Source: an uncultured Oscillibacter sp. (GTDB lineage Bacteria > Bacillota > Clostridia > Oscillospirales > Oscillospiraceae). Taken from it: a DNA stretch of 42,628 nucleotides. Positions 7,392-16,685 of the stretch are shown piece after piece. The stretch spans positions 1 to 42,628 of the forward strand of contig NZ_CAJTUX010000017.1 of the NCBI RefSeq assembly GCF_910579365.1, in the 5' to 3' direction. Every line of letters starts with the position of its first letter. The stretch's first letter is position 1. Both the position numbers and the translations under genes were made by a program. A model generated the notes under the pieces. It ran no database searches. It saw nothing but the letters and a program-made list of their open reading frames with translations, and was not told the DNA's origin.

Positions 7392-9917
7392 ATGGCGAAC
7401 CGTTCCCAGAATCCCCCCCCATCCCACAGGAAAAGCGAATCCGCCCGCCGGGCCAATCAGATCATCCGGGGACGGACGCTGCTGATGATGCTGCTTTTGG
7501 GCGTGGGCACCTTCCTGCTGCTGTTCTGGAAGCTTTATGACCTTCAGATCAACCAGTATGAGGAGATGCAGGCCCGGGCCGTGCACCAGCAGACCCGGGA
7601 GACCGCCGTTACTGCCTCCAGAGGGACCATCTACGACAAGAACCACAACATTCTGGCCAGCTCCACCACAGCGGAGACGGTGTTCATTGACCCCCTGCGG
7701 ATTGACCGCTTCGTCACCGCGCAGCAGAAAACCCAGGACGAGGCGGCGGCCAGGGCCCTGGAAAAAGGGGAGACCTATACCCGCCAGCCCATCTTGGACC
7801 AGAGCTACATTGCCCGGGGACTCAGCCGCATCCTGGAGATGGACCAGGAGAAGATCGAGAAGGAGATGGAAAAGACCAGCTACGAGTACATTGTGCTCCG
7901 CAACAAGACGGAGAAGGAGATCGCTGACGAGATTCGAAGATTCGTCAACGGGCAGATTGACGAGGAGGGGAACGAGGTTCCGGAAAAGGAACAGCGCACC
8001 ATCACCGGCGTTTTCCTGGAGCCGGACTCCAAGCGGTATTACCCCTATAACGCCATGGCCGCCAACATCATTGGCTTTGTCAACTCGGAGAACAAGGGCA
8101 GCGTGGGCCTGGAGGCCAAGTATGACGGCGACCTCTCCGGTACCGCCGGCATGACGGTCTCCGCCAAGAACAACCGCAATCAGCCTCTGCTGTTCCAGTA
8201 CGAGCAGTACTTCGACGCGGAGAACGGCAGCGACTTGGTGCTGACTCTGGACATCAATGTCCAGATCGCCCTGGAGAAGGGTATTGAAAGCATGCTCAGT
8301 AAGTTTGACGCCGCCAACGGCGGCACCGGCATCGTCATGGACGTGAACTCCGGGGCGCTCTTGGGCATGGCCTCCTATCCCAACTACGACTCCAATCAGC
8401 CCGGCGTTCTCTACGACGAGAAGCTGAAAAGCAAGTTGGATAAACAGCTGGCGGAGATCGAAAAGAACCGGGACCAATACGAGGCGCAGGACGCTGCGGC
8501 AGCGGCCGCAAGAGAGGCGGCGGGTGTGGAGGAGGACGAGAAAGAGCGGGTGAGCGCCTATGAACAGGCGGTGACCAAGGCCAAGAACGACACCATGCAG
8601 AGCCAGTGGCGCAACAAATGCGTCGACTCCACCTACGAGCCGGGCTCCACCTTCAAGCCCATCACCCTGGCGGCGGCGCTGGAGGAGGGCGTCATCAACA
8701 TGAACTCCACCTACGAGTGCTCCGGCTCCGTCATGGTCAAAGGCTGGGATAAACCCTTTAACTGCTCCCGCACCTCCGGTCACGGACATCAGGTTCTGAA
8801 GGAGGCGGTGGGGAACTCCTGCAACCCGGCTTTCATCAAGATCGGCCAGACCCTGGGTACCAGCAAGTTCTATGAGTACCTCAAATCCTTCGGATTGATG
8901 GAAAAGACCGGCGTGGACATGATCGGTGAGGCGCAGGGCATCTTTGCCGATGAGAAGGACTTCAACTCCAATCTGGTCTCCCTGGCCTCTTATTCCTTCG
9001 GCCAGACCTTCAACGTTACGCCCCTGGAACTGATCCGGGCTCAGGCGGCCTGCGTCAACGGGGGATACCTCTACGAGCCCTACGTGGTGGAGCAGGTGCT
9101 GGACAGCGAGGGCAATATTCTCAGGCAGCATGAGACCAAGTGCATCCGGCAGGTCATCAGCGAGGAGACCTCCGCCACGGTCCGGGAGTGCCTGGAGTAT
9201 GTGGTGGCCTCCGGCACCGGAAGGAACGGCCAGGTGGCGGGCTACCGCATCGGCGGCAAGACCGGCACGGCCGACAAAACCGGCACCCGAACTGCCAGCA
9301 ACCCCAAGGGAGACATCGTGGTGTCCTTCATGTGCTTCGCTCCGGCGGACGACCCGCAGTACATTATGCTGATCACCATGGATACGCCCAGCCGTACCAC
9401 GGGGACCTTCCCCTCCGGCGGCAATATGGTGGCGCCCACGGCCAGCCAGATCATGAGTGAAATTCTCCCCGTTCTGGGCGTGGAACCGGACTACACCGCC
9501 GCCCAGCTGGCGGGAGCCGACGCCGCCGTGCCCAACGTGGTGGGGCAGGACCTGGAGACCGCCAAGAGCCGGCTGGAGAATGCAGGCTTTGCCTTCCGCG
9601 CCGTGGGCAATGGCACGGAGGTCACCGCGCAGACCCCCGAGGGCGGCGCCATCGTACCCAACAACGCCTCCATCGTCCTCTATCTGGGGGAGGAGAAGAA
9701 CAACGATCTTCGGACCGTGCCCAATGTGGTGGGTATGACCGCCGCCGAGGCCAACCAGGCGCTGACCAACGCGGGGCTCATCATGCGGGTGGCGGGCACC
9801 ACCAGTACAGACTCCGGCAACGTGCGGGCCATTTCCCAGGACCGCGGAGAGGGGACCGAGCTGGCTCCGGGCAGCGTGGTTACCGTCCGGTTTGGCGACA
9901 GCTCCGTCCGGGACTGA
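7392..9917 (+). CDS. Septal transpeptidase (class B PBP, PBP2B/SpoVD type) with two PASTA domains
   Basis: 841 aa. Class B PBPs cross-link septal (PBP2B/FtsI) or spore cortex (SpoVD) peptidoglycan. Order of parts: short cytosolic N-terminus, one membrane helix (about 28-48), dimerisation domain starting TASRGTIYDKNHNILASS, then the transpeptidase domain with all three active-site motifs: STFK (the nucleophile Ser in YEPGSTFKPI), SCN (GNSCNPAF) and KTG (GGKTGTADKTG). Two PASTA repeats follow (VPNVVGQDLETAKSRLENAG and VPNVVGMTAAEANQALTNAG). A helical, Glu/Ala-rich insert of about 60 residues stands just before the SxxK motif. The start at 7392 follows GGAGG; a longer in-frame extension to 7179 runs through leader hairpins and is rejected. 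Position before murE fits either ftsI/pbpB or spoVD. Confidence 0.93.
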   Translation: MANRSQNPPPSHRKSESARRANQIIRGRTLLMMLLLGVGTFLLLFWKLYDLQINQYEEMQARAVHQQTRETAVTASRGTIYDKNHNILASSTTAETVFIDPLRIDRFVTAQQKTQDEAAARALEKGETYTRQPILDQSYIARGLSRILEMDQEKIEKEMEKTSYEYIVLRNKTEKEIADEIRRFVNGQIDEEGNEVPEKEQRTITGVFLEPDSKRYYPYNAMAANIIGFVNSENKGSVGLEAKYDGDLSGTAGMTVSAKNNRNQPLLFQYEQYFDAENGSDLVLTLDINVQIALEKGIESMLSKFDAANGGTGIVMDVNSGALLGMASYPNYDSNQPGVLYDEKLKSKLDKQLAEIEKNRDQYEAQDAAAAAAREAAGVEEDEKERVSAYEQAVTKAKNDTMQSQWRNKCVDSTYEPGSTFKPITLAAALEEGVINMNSTYECSGSVMVKGWDKPFNCSRTSGHGHQVLKEAVGNSCNPAFIKIGQTLGTSKFYEYLKSFGLMEKTGVDMIGEAQGIFADEKDFNSNLVSLASYSFGQTFNVTPLELIRAQAACVNGGYLYEPYVVEQVLDSEGNILRQHETKCIRQVISEETSATVRECLEYVVASGTGRNGQVAGYRIGGKTGTADKTGTRTASNPKGDIVVSFMCFAPADDPQYIMLITMDTPSRTTGTFPSGGNMVAPTASQIMSEILPVLGVEPDYTAAQLAGADAAVPNVVGQDLETAKSRLENAGFAFRAVGNGTEVTAQTPEGGAIVPNNASIVLYLGEEKNNDLRTVPNVVGMTAAEANQALTNAGLIMRVAGTTSTDSGNVRAISQDRGEGTELAPGSVVTVRFGDSSVRD

Positions 9918-10124
9918 CCGTTCCCGGAGGAAGACCGGCAGGGGACGTTTGCCGCTCATGGAGGGCGTGGATGCGTTCCGCTGAGGCAGATGTCCGGAAA
10001 AGCGGCGGCAAGGACGCTGACAGCAGTTTTTGCCTGATTTTCGACAGTATATGCCGTATACATTGCGTTTTATCTGGGTTACAATGGCCAAGAACGTATG
10101 ATGCGGGATGGAGGTTTTACAAAT

Positions 10125-11564
10125 ATGAAGCTGAAAGAACTGCTGGCGGGATTGGAAATCCGCTCCGCCGCAGCGGACATGGAGATGGAAATTGCCGGCG
10201 TCTGCTATGATTCCCGGCAGGTGCGGTCCGGCGACCTCTTTGTCGCCCTCAGCGGCTATACAGTGGATGGACACCGTTTTATTCCCCAGGCCATGGCCGC
10301 CGGAGCGGCGGCGGTGCTGTGCCAGACTCCGCCGGAGGGGGAGACGCCCTACGTACAGACGGCGGATTCCCGTCGGGCGCTGGCAGTGGTGGGGGCCAAT
10401 TTCTTCGGCCATCCGGCCAGGGCCATGACTATGGTGGGCATCACCGGCACCAACGGAAAGACCACCAGCACCTACCTGCTGAAGGCGATTTTGGAGGCCA
10501 GGGGCGAAAAGGTGGGATTGATCGGCACAAACCAGAATATGATTGGAGCAGAGATACTGCCCACGGAACGGACCACGCCGGAGTCCTTTGAGCTCCAGAA
10601 GCTCTTCGCCCGGATGCGGGATGCGGGCTGCACCTATGTGGTGATGGAGGTCTCCTCTCATGCCCTGACGCTGGACCGGGTTTACGGCGTTCATTACGCA
10701 GCGGGAGTTTTCACCAACCTGACCCAGGATCATTTGGATTTCCACCAGACCATGGAGGCCTATTGCGACGCCAAGGCCATCCTGTTCCAAAACTGCGCCG
10801 CCGGCGTTGTCAACGCCGCCGACCCCTGGACGCCCCGTCTGACGGAACACGCGTCCTGCAAGCTCTTCACCTACGCCAGCGCCGGAGAGGCGGATCTCCA
10901 ATGCGAGGGCGTGGTCCTGGCGGCGGATCATGTCGCCTTCACCGCCGTGCGCGGGGAAGAACGGGTTCCCGTCCGGGTGAACATTCCCGGGCATTTCATG
11001 GTAGACAACGCCCTGGGCGTTTTGGCTGCCGCCCTGGCTCTGGGAATTCCCCTGGAGGAGAGCGCTGCCGTCCTGGGCCGCGTGCCCCATGTGAAGGGCC
11101 GGGTGGAGGTGGTTCCCACGCCGGGGAAGGACTACACCGTCCTGATTGATTACGCCCACAGCCCCGACAGTCTGGAAAACGTCCTCACCACCGTGAAGGG
11201 ATTTGCCAAAGGGCGGACCGTGGCGCTGTTCGGCTGCGGCGGGGACCGGGACAAAGCCAAACGGCCCAAGATGGGCCGCATTGCCGCCGGGACGGCGGAC
11301 TTTGTGATCGTCACCACCGACAACCCCAGGACGGAGCGTCCGGCGGACATCATCGCGGATATCCTGCCGGGGATGGAGGGGACGGAGACGCCCTGCAAGG
11401 TGGTGGAGGACCGGGTGGAGGCCATCCATTGGGCCCTGGACCACGCGGAGGCGGGGGATGTGATTGTCCTCTGCGGCAAGGGCCACGAGACCTATCAGGA
11501 GGTAGGCTGCGAGAAGCGGCACATGGACGAGCGGGAGATCGTCGCGGATTACTTGAATAAGTGA
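10125..11564 (+). CDS. murE: UDP-N-acetylmuramoyl-tripeptide synthetase MurE (meso-DAP type)
   Basis: 479 aa. MurE adds the third residue of the peptidoglycan stem peptide to UDP-MurNAc-L-Ala-D-Glu. The N-terminal domain has the typical DSRQVRSGDLFVALSG segment, the ATP loop is GITGTNGKTTSTYLL (about residues 104-118), and the C-terminal specificity motif is DNPR near residue 399 (TTDNPRTERPADII), which in characterised enzymes marks meso-diaminopimelate rather than lysine. The start is the ATG at 10125, which follows GGAGG; an earlier ATG at 10098 is less well placed. murF, usually next, is missing. Confidence 0.96.
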   Translation: MKLKELLAGLEIRSAAADMEMEIAGVCYDSRQVRSGDLFVALSGYTVDGHRFIPQAMAAGAAAVLCQTPPEGETPYVQTADSRRALAVVGANFFGHPARAMTMVGITGTNGKTTSTYLLKAILEARGEKVGLIGTNQNMIGAEILPTERTTPESFELQKLFARMRDAGCTYVVMEVSSHALTLDRVYGVHYAAGVFTNLTQDHLDFHQTMEAYCDAKAILFQNCAAGVVNAADPWTPRLTEHASCKLFTYASAGEADLQCEGVVLAADHVAFTAVRGEERVPVRVNIPGHFMVDNALGVLAAALALGIPLEESAAVLGRVPHVKGRVEVVPTPGKDYTVLIDYAHSPDSLENVLTTVKGFAKGRTVALFGCGGDRDKAKRPKMGRIAAGTADFVIVTTDNPRTERPADIIADILPGMEGTETPCKVVEDRVEAIHWALDHAEAGDVIVLCGKGHETYQEVGCEKRHMDEREIVADYLNK

Positions 11565-11606
11565 GAAAGTACGCCTGTACAAAATCGGGCGGGGAGAGGG
11601 AGAAAT

Positions 11607-12593
11607 ATGGTTGTTACGCTGCTGCTGGCCATGGGTGTCAGCTTTCTGCTGACCCTGGTGCTGGGAAAATTCGTCATTGCGGAGCTTCGAAAGCTGAAGG
11701 CGGGACAGGAAATCCGGAAGGAAGGTCCCGCCTGGCACGCCGGAAAGGCGGGCACGCCCACAATGGGCGGTATTATGTTCATTGTTGGTTCCGGCGTCAC
11801 GGCCTTCCTCATGGGCTGGGAGCCCATGCTGCGAGGGGAATTTGCCCATCTCTACGTCTATCTGTTCGCGCTGATTTTCGGATTGATCGGCTTTGTGGAC
11901 GACTACCGCAAGGTTCGCCAGCACCAGAACGAAGGGTTGACGGCCAAGCAGAAGTTCATGCTCCAACTGGCGGCCGCCGTGCTGTTTCTCAGCCTGATGC
12001 GCTATGAAGGGCTGCTGACCAACCAGCTCTATGTGCCGTTTTTCAACGTGACCTTCACGGTGAACTGGATTCTCTATCTGGCCTTTGCCGCCTTTGTCAT
12101 CGTGGGCTGCGTCAACGCCGTAAATCTCACCGACGGCATCGACGGGCAATCCTCCAGCGTTACCTTTGTGGTGATGGTGTTCTTCACCGCCGCCGCCGCT
12201 TTGTGGAAGATGATGCCCCTGGCCCTGTTCCCGGCGGCCCTGGCGGGGGGATTGGCGGCCTTCTTCTGCTATAATCACCATCCCGCCAAGGTCTTTATGG
12301 GAGACACCGGCAGCCTCTTTATGGGCGGTGCGGTGGCGGCTCTGGCCTTTGCCATGGATATGCCTCTGATTTTGATTCTGGTGGGAATCATCTACATCCT
12401 GGAGACCCTGTCCGATATTATCCAGGTGACGTATTTTAAGGTCACCCACGGCAAGCGCTTTTTCAAAATGGCCCCGCTGCATCACCATCTGGAGCTCTCC
12501 GGCTGGAGCGAGGCAAAGCTGGTGACGGTGTTCTCCAGTGTGACGGCTCTCTTCTGCATTCTGGCCTGGCTCGGCATTCAGGGGAGATATTGA
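11607..12593 (+). CDS. mraY: Phospho-N-acetylmuramoyl-pentapeptide transferase MraY
   Basis: 328 aa integral membrane enzyme with about ten hydrophobic segments. It joins UDP-MurNAc-pentapeptide to undecaprenyl phosphate to give lipid I. Visible signatures are TPTMGG early, the catalytic Asp pair in GFVDDYRKV, NLTDGIDG, the GDTGSLFMGG loop, and the terminal HHHLELSGWSE motif. It begins 42 bases after murE with a GGGAGA-type site, and ends 33 bases before ftsW. In most relatives murF lies before it and murD behind it; neither is present here. Confidence 0.97.
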   Translation: MVVTLLLAMGVSFLLTLVLGKFVIAELRKLKAGQEIRKEGPAWHAGKAGTPTMGGIMFIVGSGVTAFLMGWEPMLRGEFAHLYVYLFALIFGLIGFVDDYRKVRQHQNEGLTAKQKFMLQLAAAVLFLSLMRYEGLLTNQLYVPFFNVTFTVNWILYLAFAAFVIVGCVNAVNLTDGIDGQSSSVTFVVMVFFTAAAALWKMMPLALFPAALAGGLAAFFCYNHHPAKVFMGDTGSLFMGGAVAALAFAMDMPLILILVGIIYILETLSDIIQVTYFKVTHGKRFFKMAPLHHHLELSGWSEAKLVTVFSSVTALFCILAWLGIQGRY

Positions 12594-12626
12594 TAGAGTC
12601 AAATTTCGAAGCAGAGGAGGAACCCT

Positions 12627-14039
12627 ATGGCGTCCCGTAACAGCTCCGCCGCCCGGCGGGAGCCGCCCCGGCCTCAGCGCCGTCCGGAGTCTCAGCGCCG
12701 CCCGGCGCAGGCACGGAGAAGGCCGGTCCAGCAGCGTCCGGCGCAGGCGCGGGGAAAAGCGGCCCAGCAGCGCCCGGCGAAGCCCCGGCAGAGTGTCGCC
12801 ATACCATTTCCCGTTCCCCAGCAGCGGCCCCGCCGCCGTCCTCTGAGCCGAGAGGAGGCCCAGCGCCGCCAGGAGCAGCGCCTGCGCCAGCAGGCCCTGG
12901 AAGAGGAGAGCCGGGAACTGGCCAAGGGCCCCATTGATCTGCCCTTTTGCCTTCTGGTGCTGCTGCTGACGGCCATTGGCCTTGTCATGCTGCTTTCCGC
13001 CAGCTTCCCCTCTGCTTATTACACCACCAAGAAAAACGACCCGACATACTATTTTGTCCGTCAGGCGGTGTTCGCCATGATGGGCATCGCGGCCATGCTT
13101 TTCATCGGCAAGATCAACTACCAGCGCTTCCGGGGCGTGGCGAAGACGCTGCTGTACGTCTCCATCGTCCTTTTGATTCTGGTCATCATTCCCCACAACC
13201 CCCTGGCGGTCACCCGCAACAACGCGACCCGCTGGCTGGGCGTGGGCGAGCTCTTCACCTTTCAGCCCTCGGAGATTGCCAAGATGGCGGTGGTCATCTA
13301 TTTCTCCGACAGCATATCCAGGAAGAAAGACATGATGCGGACCTTCCGCTACGGCATCCTGCCCTATGCCATGATCCTGGTGGTGACGGCGGGACTGGTG
13401 GCCGTGGAGCCCCACCTCTCCGGCGCGATTTTGATTCTGGGCGTGGGCGCGGCGCTGATGCTGGTGGGGGGGATTAACTGGGCCTGGGTTTTTGGGGCCC
13501 TGGGCTCGGCGGCGGGGCTTTTGTACTTCGCCCTGTTCGTCGTGGGCTATAATACCTCCCGCATCCAATACTGGCTGAACCCGTGGGCAGACGCCCAGAA
13601 CAAGGGCTATCAGCTCTCCCAGAGCTTGATTACCATCGGCTCTGGCGGCCTTCTGGGCGTGGGCCTGGGGAAGAGCCGGCAGAAATTCCTGTTCCTTCCG
13701 GAGGAGCACAACGACTTCATCTTCGCCATCATCTGCGAGGAGCTGGGGCTGATTGGAGCCTCCATCATCATGGTGCTGTTCGCGGCGCTGATTCTTCGGG
13801 GATATTGGATTGCCCTGCACACCCGCAGCCGGTTCGGCAGTCTTCTGGTGATCGGCGTCACCACCCTGATCGCCATGCAGACGTTTTTGAACATCGGCGT
13901 GGTAACGGGACTGCTGCCCACCACCGGCATCTCCCTGCCCTTTTTCAGCTACGGGGGCACGGCCCTGTCGATTCAATTGGCGGAGATGGGGGTAGTGCTG
14001 TCGGTCTCGCGGCAGATGCGCCCAACCAAAGCGGGATAG
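12627..14039 (+). CDS. ftsW: Septal peptidoglycan polymerase FtsW (SEDS family)
   Basis: 470 aa, longer than the usual 380-400 because of an N-terminal cytosolic extension of about 105 residues made almost only of Arg, Gln, Pro and Ala. The rest is a SEDS protein with ten membrane helices: GLVMLLSASFPSAYY in the first loop, NNATRWLGVGELFTFQPSEIAKMA in the middle (WL and QPSE-K are SEDS signatures), PEEHNDFIFAIICEELGL and LPFFSYGGTALSI near the end. FtsW polymerises lipid II at the septum with its PBP partner, here probably the upstream class B PBP. GGAGGAA precedes the ATG. Confidence 0.95.
   Translation: MASRNSSAARREPPRPQRRPESQRRPAQARRRPVQQRPAQARGKAAQQRPAKPRQSVAIPFPVPQQRPRRRPLSREEAQRRQEQRLRQQALEEESRELAKGPIDLPFCLLVLLLTAIGLVMLLSASFPSAYYTTKKNDPTYYFVRQAVFAMMGIAAMLFIGKINYQRFRGVAKTLLYVSIVLLILVIIPHNPLAVTRNNATRWLGVGELFTFQPSEIAKMAVVIYFSDSISRKKDMMRTFRYGILPYAMILVVTAGLVAVEPHLSGAILILGVGAALMLVGGINWAWVFGALGSAAGLLYFALFVVGYNTSRIQYWLNPWADAQNKGYQLSQSLITIGSGGLLGVGLGKSRQKFLFLPEEHNDFIFAIICEELGLIGASIIMVLFAALILRGYWIALHTRSRFGSLLVIGVTTLIAMQTFLNIGVVTGLLPTTGISLPFFSYGGTALSIQLAEMGVVLSVSRQMRPTKAG
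12705..12776 (+). repeat. Two tandem 36-base repeats inside ftsW
   Basis: Bases 12705-12740 and 12741-12776 are imperfect copies encoding AQARRRPVQQRP and AQARGKAAQQRP; partial copies flank them. They make up part of the basic N-terminal tail of FtsW. Confidence 0.7.
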
Positions 14040-14115
14040 ACTTTGTGGAGAAGGACCCCGGCCGGTTCCCCGGACCGCCGGAGGGCCGTTCTTCAAGGAA
14101 ACGGAGACGTTCGCC

Positions 14116-15252
14116 ATGAGGAAACCCTTACAGCGTGTGATTTTTACCTGCGGCGGCACGGCGGGACATGTGAATCCCGCCATCGCCCTGGCCCAGCTGA
14201 CTCTGGAGAAGAATCCCCAGGCGCAGATTCTGTTTGTCGGCGCGGAGCGGGGACTGGAAAAGGACCTGGTCCCCCAGGCGGGCTACGACTTCAAGACGGT
14301 CCACATCTCCAGCTTTCACCGCTCCTTCAAGCTTGCCGAGATCAAGCACAACGTGATTTCCGTGGGCAATCTCCTCCGGGCCCCGGGGGAGGCCAGAGCC
14401 ATTCTCCGGGCCTTCCGGCCGGACGCGGTGGTGGGCACGGGGGGCTATGCCAGCTATCCCATGGTCAAGGCCGCCGCCAAGGCGAATATTCCGGCGGCGG
14501 TCCACGAGTCCAACATGGTCCCCGGACTGACCACCCAGATGCTGGAGACCTACGCCGACAAAATCATGGTGGGCTTCGAGTCCTGCCGGAAGCACTACCG
14601 CCGCCCGGAGAAGGTAGTGGTGACGGGTACACCGGTGCGGAGCGACTTCTTTTCGATGACAAAGCTCGAGGCCAAGCGGGCCCTGGGCGTGGACGACGGG
14701 AGACCGCTGATCGTCTCCTTCTGGGGCTCTCTGGGGGCCTTGGGCATGAACCGCCAAATGGCGGATTTTCTGGCCCTGGAGGCGGCGAAGCAGCCGTTTC
14801 ACCACATCCACGCCGCCGGGAAACAGGGCTGCCCCCTGATGCTGGAGGCCCTGCGGGAGAAGGGCGTGGACCTGGGAACGCTTCCCTCACTCCAGCTTCG
14901 GGAGTACATTTACGACATGGCCCCCGTCATGCGGGCGGCGGACCTGGTGATCTGCCGGGCGGGGGCTTCCACCATCAGCGAGCTGACGGCGCTGGGAACT
15001 CCTGCGCTGATGGTCCCCTCTCCCTATGTGACCAACAACCATCAGGAAAAAAATGCCCAGGCGCTGGAGGAGGCCGGCGGCGCCGCGGTGCTGCTGGAGA
15101 CGGAGTGCTCCGGTCAGGCGCTGTTTCAGGCCGCCAGCGGCATTCTCCATGACGAGACCCGACGCCAAAGAATGGAAGAAGCCATGTCCGCTCTTGGAAT
15201 CCGGGACGCGGCGGAGCGCATTTACCAGACGGTGAATGAAATTCGAAAGTAA
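14116..15252 (+). CDS. murG: UDP-N-acetylglucosamine:lipid I transferase MurG
   Basis: 378 aa. MurG adds GlcNAc to lipid I on the inner face of the membrane, making lipid II. The glycosyltransferase-B fold is marked by TCGGTAGHVNPAIALA at the start, VGTGGYASYPMVKAA and HESNMVPG in the N-terminal half, and the donor-binding part ADLVICRAGASTISELTALGTP near residue 275 followed by NNHQEKNA. Length is normal. It follows ftsW after 76 bases and precedes murA after 62 bases. Confidence 0.97.
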   Translation: MRKPLQRVIFTCGGTAGHVNPAIALAQLTLEKNPQAQILFVGAERGLEKDLVPQAGYDFKTVHISSFHRSFKLAEIKHNVISVGNLLRAPGEARAILRAFRPDAVVGTGGYASYPMVKAAAKANIPAAVHESNMVPGLTTQMLETYADKIMVGFESCRKHYRRPEKVVVTGTPVRSDFFSMTKLEAKRALGVDDGRPLIVSFWGSLGALGMNRQMADFLALEAAKQPFHHIHAAGKQGCPLMLEALREKGVDLGTLPSLQLREYIYDMAPVMRAADLVICRAGASTISELTALGTPALMVPSPYVTNNHQEKNAQALEEAGGAAVLLETECSGQALFQAASGILHDETRRQRMEEAMSALGIRDAAERIYQTVNEIRK

Positions 15253-15314
15253 CCAGAAATCCTCCTGGCCCATAGGATGGAGCGTTACACCATTCTTTGA
15301 GCGGAGGGACGGAA

Positions 15315-16571
15315 ATGAGCCAGTTAATCATAAGAGGCGGCAGCCGCCTGCGGGGCGAGACCGAGATTCAGGGGGCGAAGAACAGCGTTTTGCCCATACT
15401 GGCGGCCACGCTTCTGACGGCGGACCAGGTGGAACTGCGGGGCTGCCCCCGTCTGCGGGACGTGGACGCCTCGGCCCGTATTCTGCGGAGCCTGGGCTGT
15501 GAGGCCCGTTGGGAGGGGAACACCTTTTTGGTGGATACCAAGGACCTGAGCGGCTGTGCCGTCTCAGATACGCTGATGCGGGAAATGCGGTCCTCCGCCA
15601 TCTTCCTGGGAGCCATTCTGGCCCGTTGCGGGCAGGCGGAGCTCAGCTATCCCGGCGGGTGCGAGCTGGGTCCCAGACCCATTGACCTGCACCTCTCGGG
15701 CCTGCGGGATTTGGGGGCGGAGATCGACGACGCCGGGGGAACGCTTCATTGCAGGGCCGCCCGGCTTCGGGGAAGGGAGATCGTGCTGAGCCTGCCCTCC
15801 GTGGGAGCCACGGAGAATTTGATGCTGGCGGCCTGCGGCGCCTCCGGCGTCACCATCATCGCCAACGCCGCGCGAGAGCCGGAGATCGTGGACCTTCAGA
15901 ATTTTCTGACCGCCTGCGGGGCCAGGGTTTCCGGCGCGGGGAGCTCCACTGTTACCATTGAGGGCGGACGGGAGCTTCACGGCTGTACTTATACCGTTAT
16001 GCCGGACCGGATTGCGGCGGCTACGTATCTCTGTGCGGCGGCCTCCGCCGGGGGAGAGGTCTTCCTGCGGGGCGCGAAAGAGGAGCATTTGTCCACGGTT
16101 ACGGCCATTCTGCGGGAGGCGGGGTGTACCCTCCTCTCCGATGAAAACGGCGTGGCCTGCACATGCCGGGGCCGCATGTCGGCGGTTCGCCCGGTGCGGA
16201 CGGCCCCCTATCCCGGTTTTCCCACCGACGCCCAGGCCATCCTGATGGCGTCGCTGCTGAAGAGCCGGGGCGCCACGGTGTTTGAAGAGAACATGTTTGA
16301 AAACCGATACCGCCATGTGGATGAACTGACCCGCATGGGAGCCGGTATTCGGGTCTCCGGCCGGGTGGCGGTGGTCTCCGGGGTGGAGCATCTCCACGGC
16401 GCGCCGGTGCGCTGCACGGACCTTCGGGGCGGGGCGGCGCTGTGCGTGGCGGCTCTGGCGGCGGAGGGGGAGACCGCAGTCTCTGAAATCAGCCACATTG
16501 ACCGGGGCTACGAGGACCTGGCCCGGGACCTGAGAGCCCTGGGGGCGGATATTGTCCGCGCTGAGAATTGA
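15315..16571 (+). CDS. murA: UDP-N-acetylglucosamine 1-carboxyvinyltransferase MurA
   Basis: 418 aa. MurA carries out the first committed step of peptidoglycan synthesis, moving enolpyruvate from PEP to UDP-GlcNAc. The EPSP-synthase-like fold begins RGGSRLRGETEIQGAKNSVL, with the conserved Lys in GAKN. The PEP-binding and fosfomycin-target Cys is in the PGGCELGPRPIDLHL loop near residue 117. The Cys is present, so fosfomycin sensitivity at target level would be expected. The ATG at 15315 follows GGAGGGACGG; the upstream TTG at 15297 is less likely. Confidence 0.95.
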   Translation: MSQLIIRGGSRLRGETEIQGAKNSVLPILAATLLTADQVELRGCPRLRDVDASARILRSLGCEARWEGNTFLVDTKDLSGCAVSDTLMREMRSSAIFLGAILARCGQAELSYPGGCELGPRPIDLHLSGLRDLGAEIDDAGGTLHCRAARLRGREIVLSLPSVGATENLMLAACGASGVTIIANAAREPEIVDLQNFLTACGARVSGAGSSTVTIEGGRELHGCTYTVMPDRIAAATYLCAAASAGGEVFLRGAKEEHLSTVTAILREAGCTLLSDENGVACTCRGRMSAVRPVRTAPYPGFPTDAQAILMASLLKSRGATVFEENMFENRYRHVDELTRMGAGIRVSGRVAVVSGVEHLHGAPVRCTDLRGGAALCVAALAAEGETAVSEISHIDRGYEDLARDLRALGADIVRAEN

Positions 16572-16685
16572 CGGGCGAAAACGTACTTAACCTGAAAGAG
16601 AGCGGGGGCCGTCCGCGGCCTTCAGCGGCGGTTCCCAGGGGCGTTTCCTGGGAGACGCCTGGAAGATAGAATTGGAGCGGCAGTC

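Noticed and set aside
9971..10210. Small ORF between pbpB and murE
   Set aside because: It runs into murE in another frame, has no ribosome binding site and no recognisable sequence.
7377..14183. A 2268-codon open frame on the minus strand across pbpB, murE, mraY and ftsW
   Set aside because: It is antisense to four clear genes and its low-complexity His/Gly/Gln/Arg composition is what GC-rich third positions produce on the other strand.
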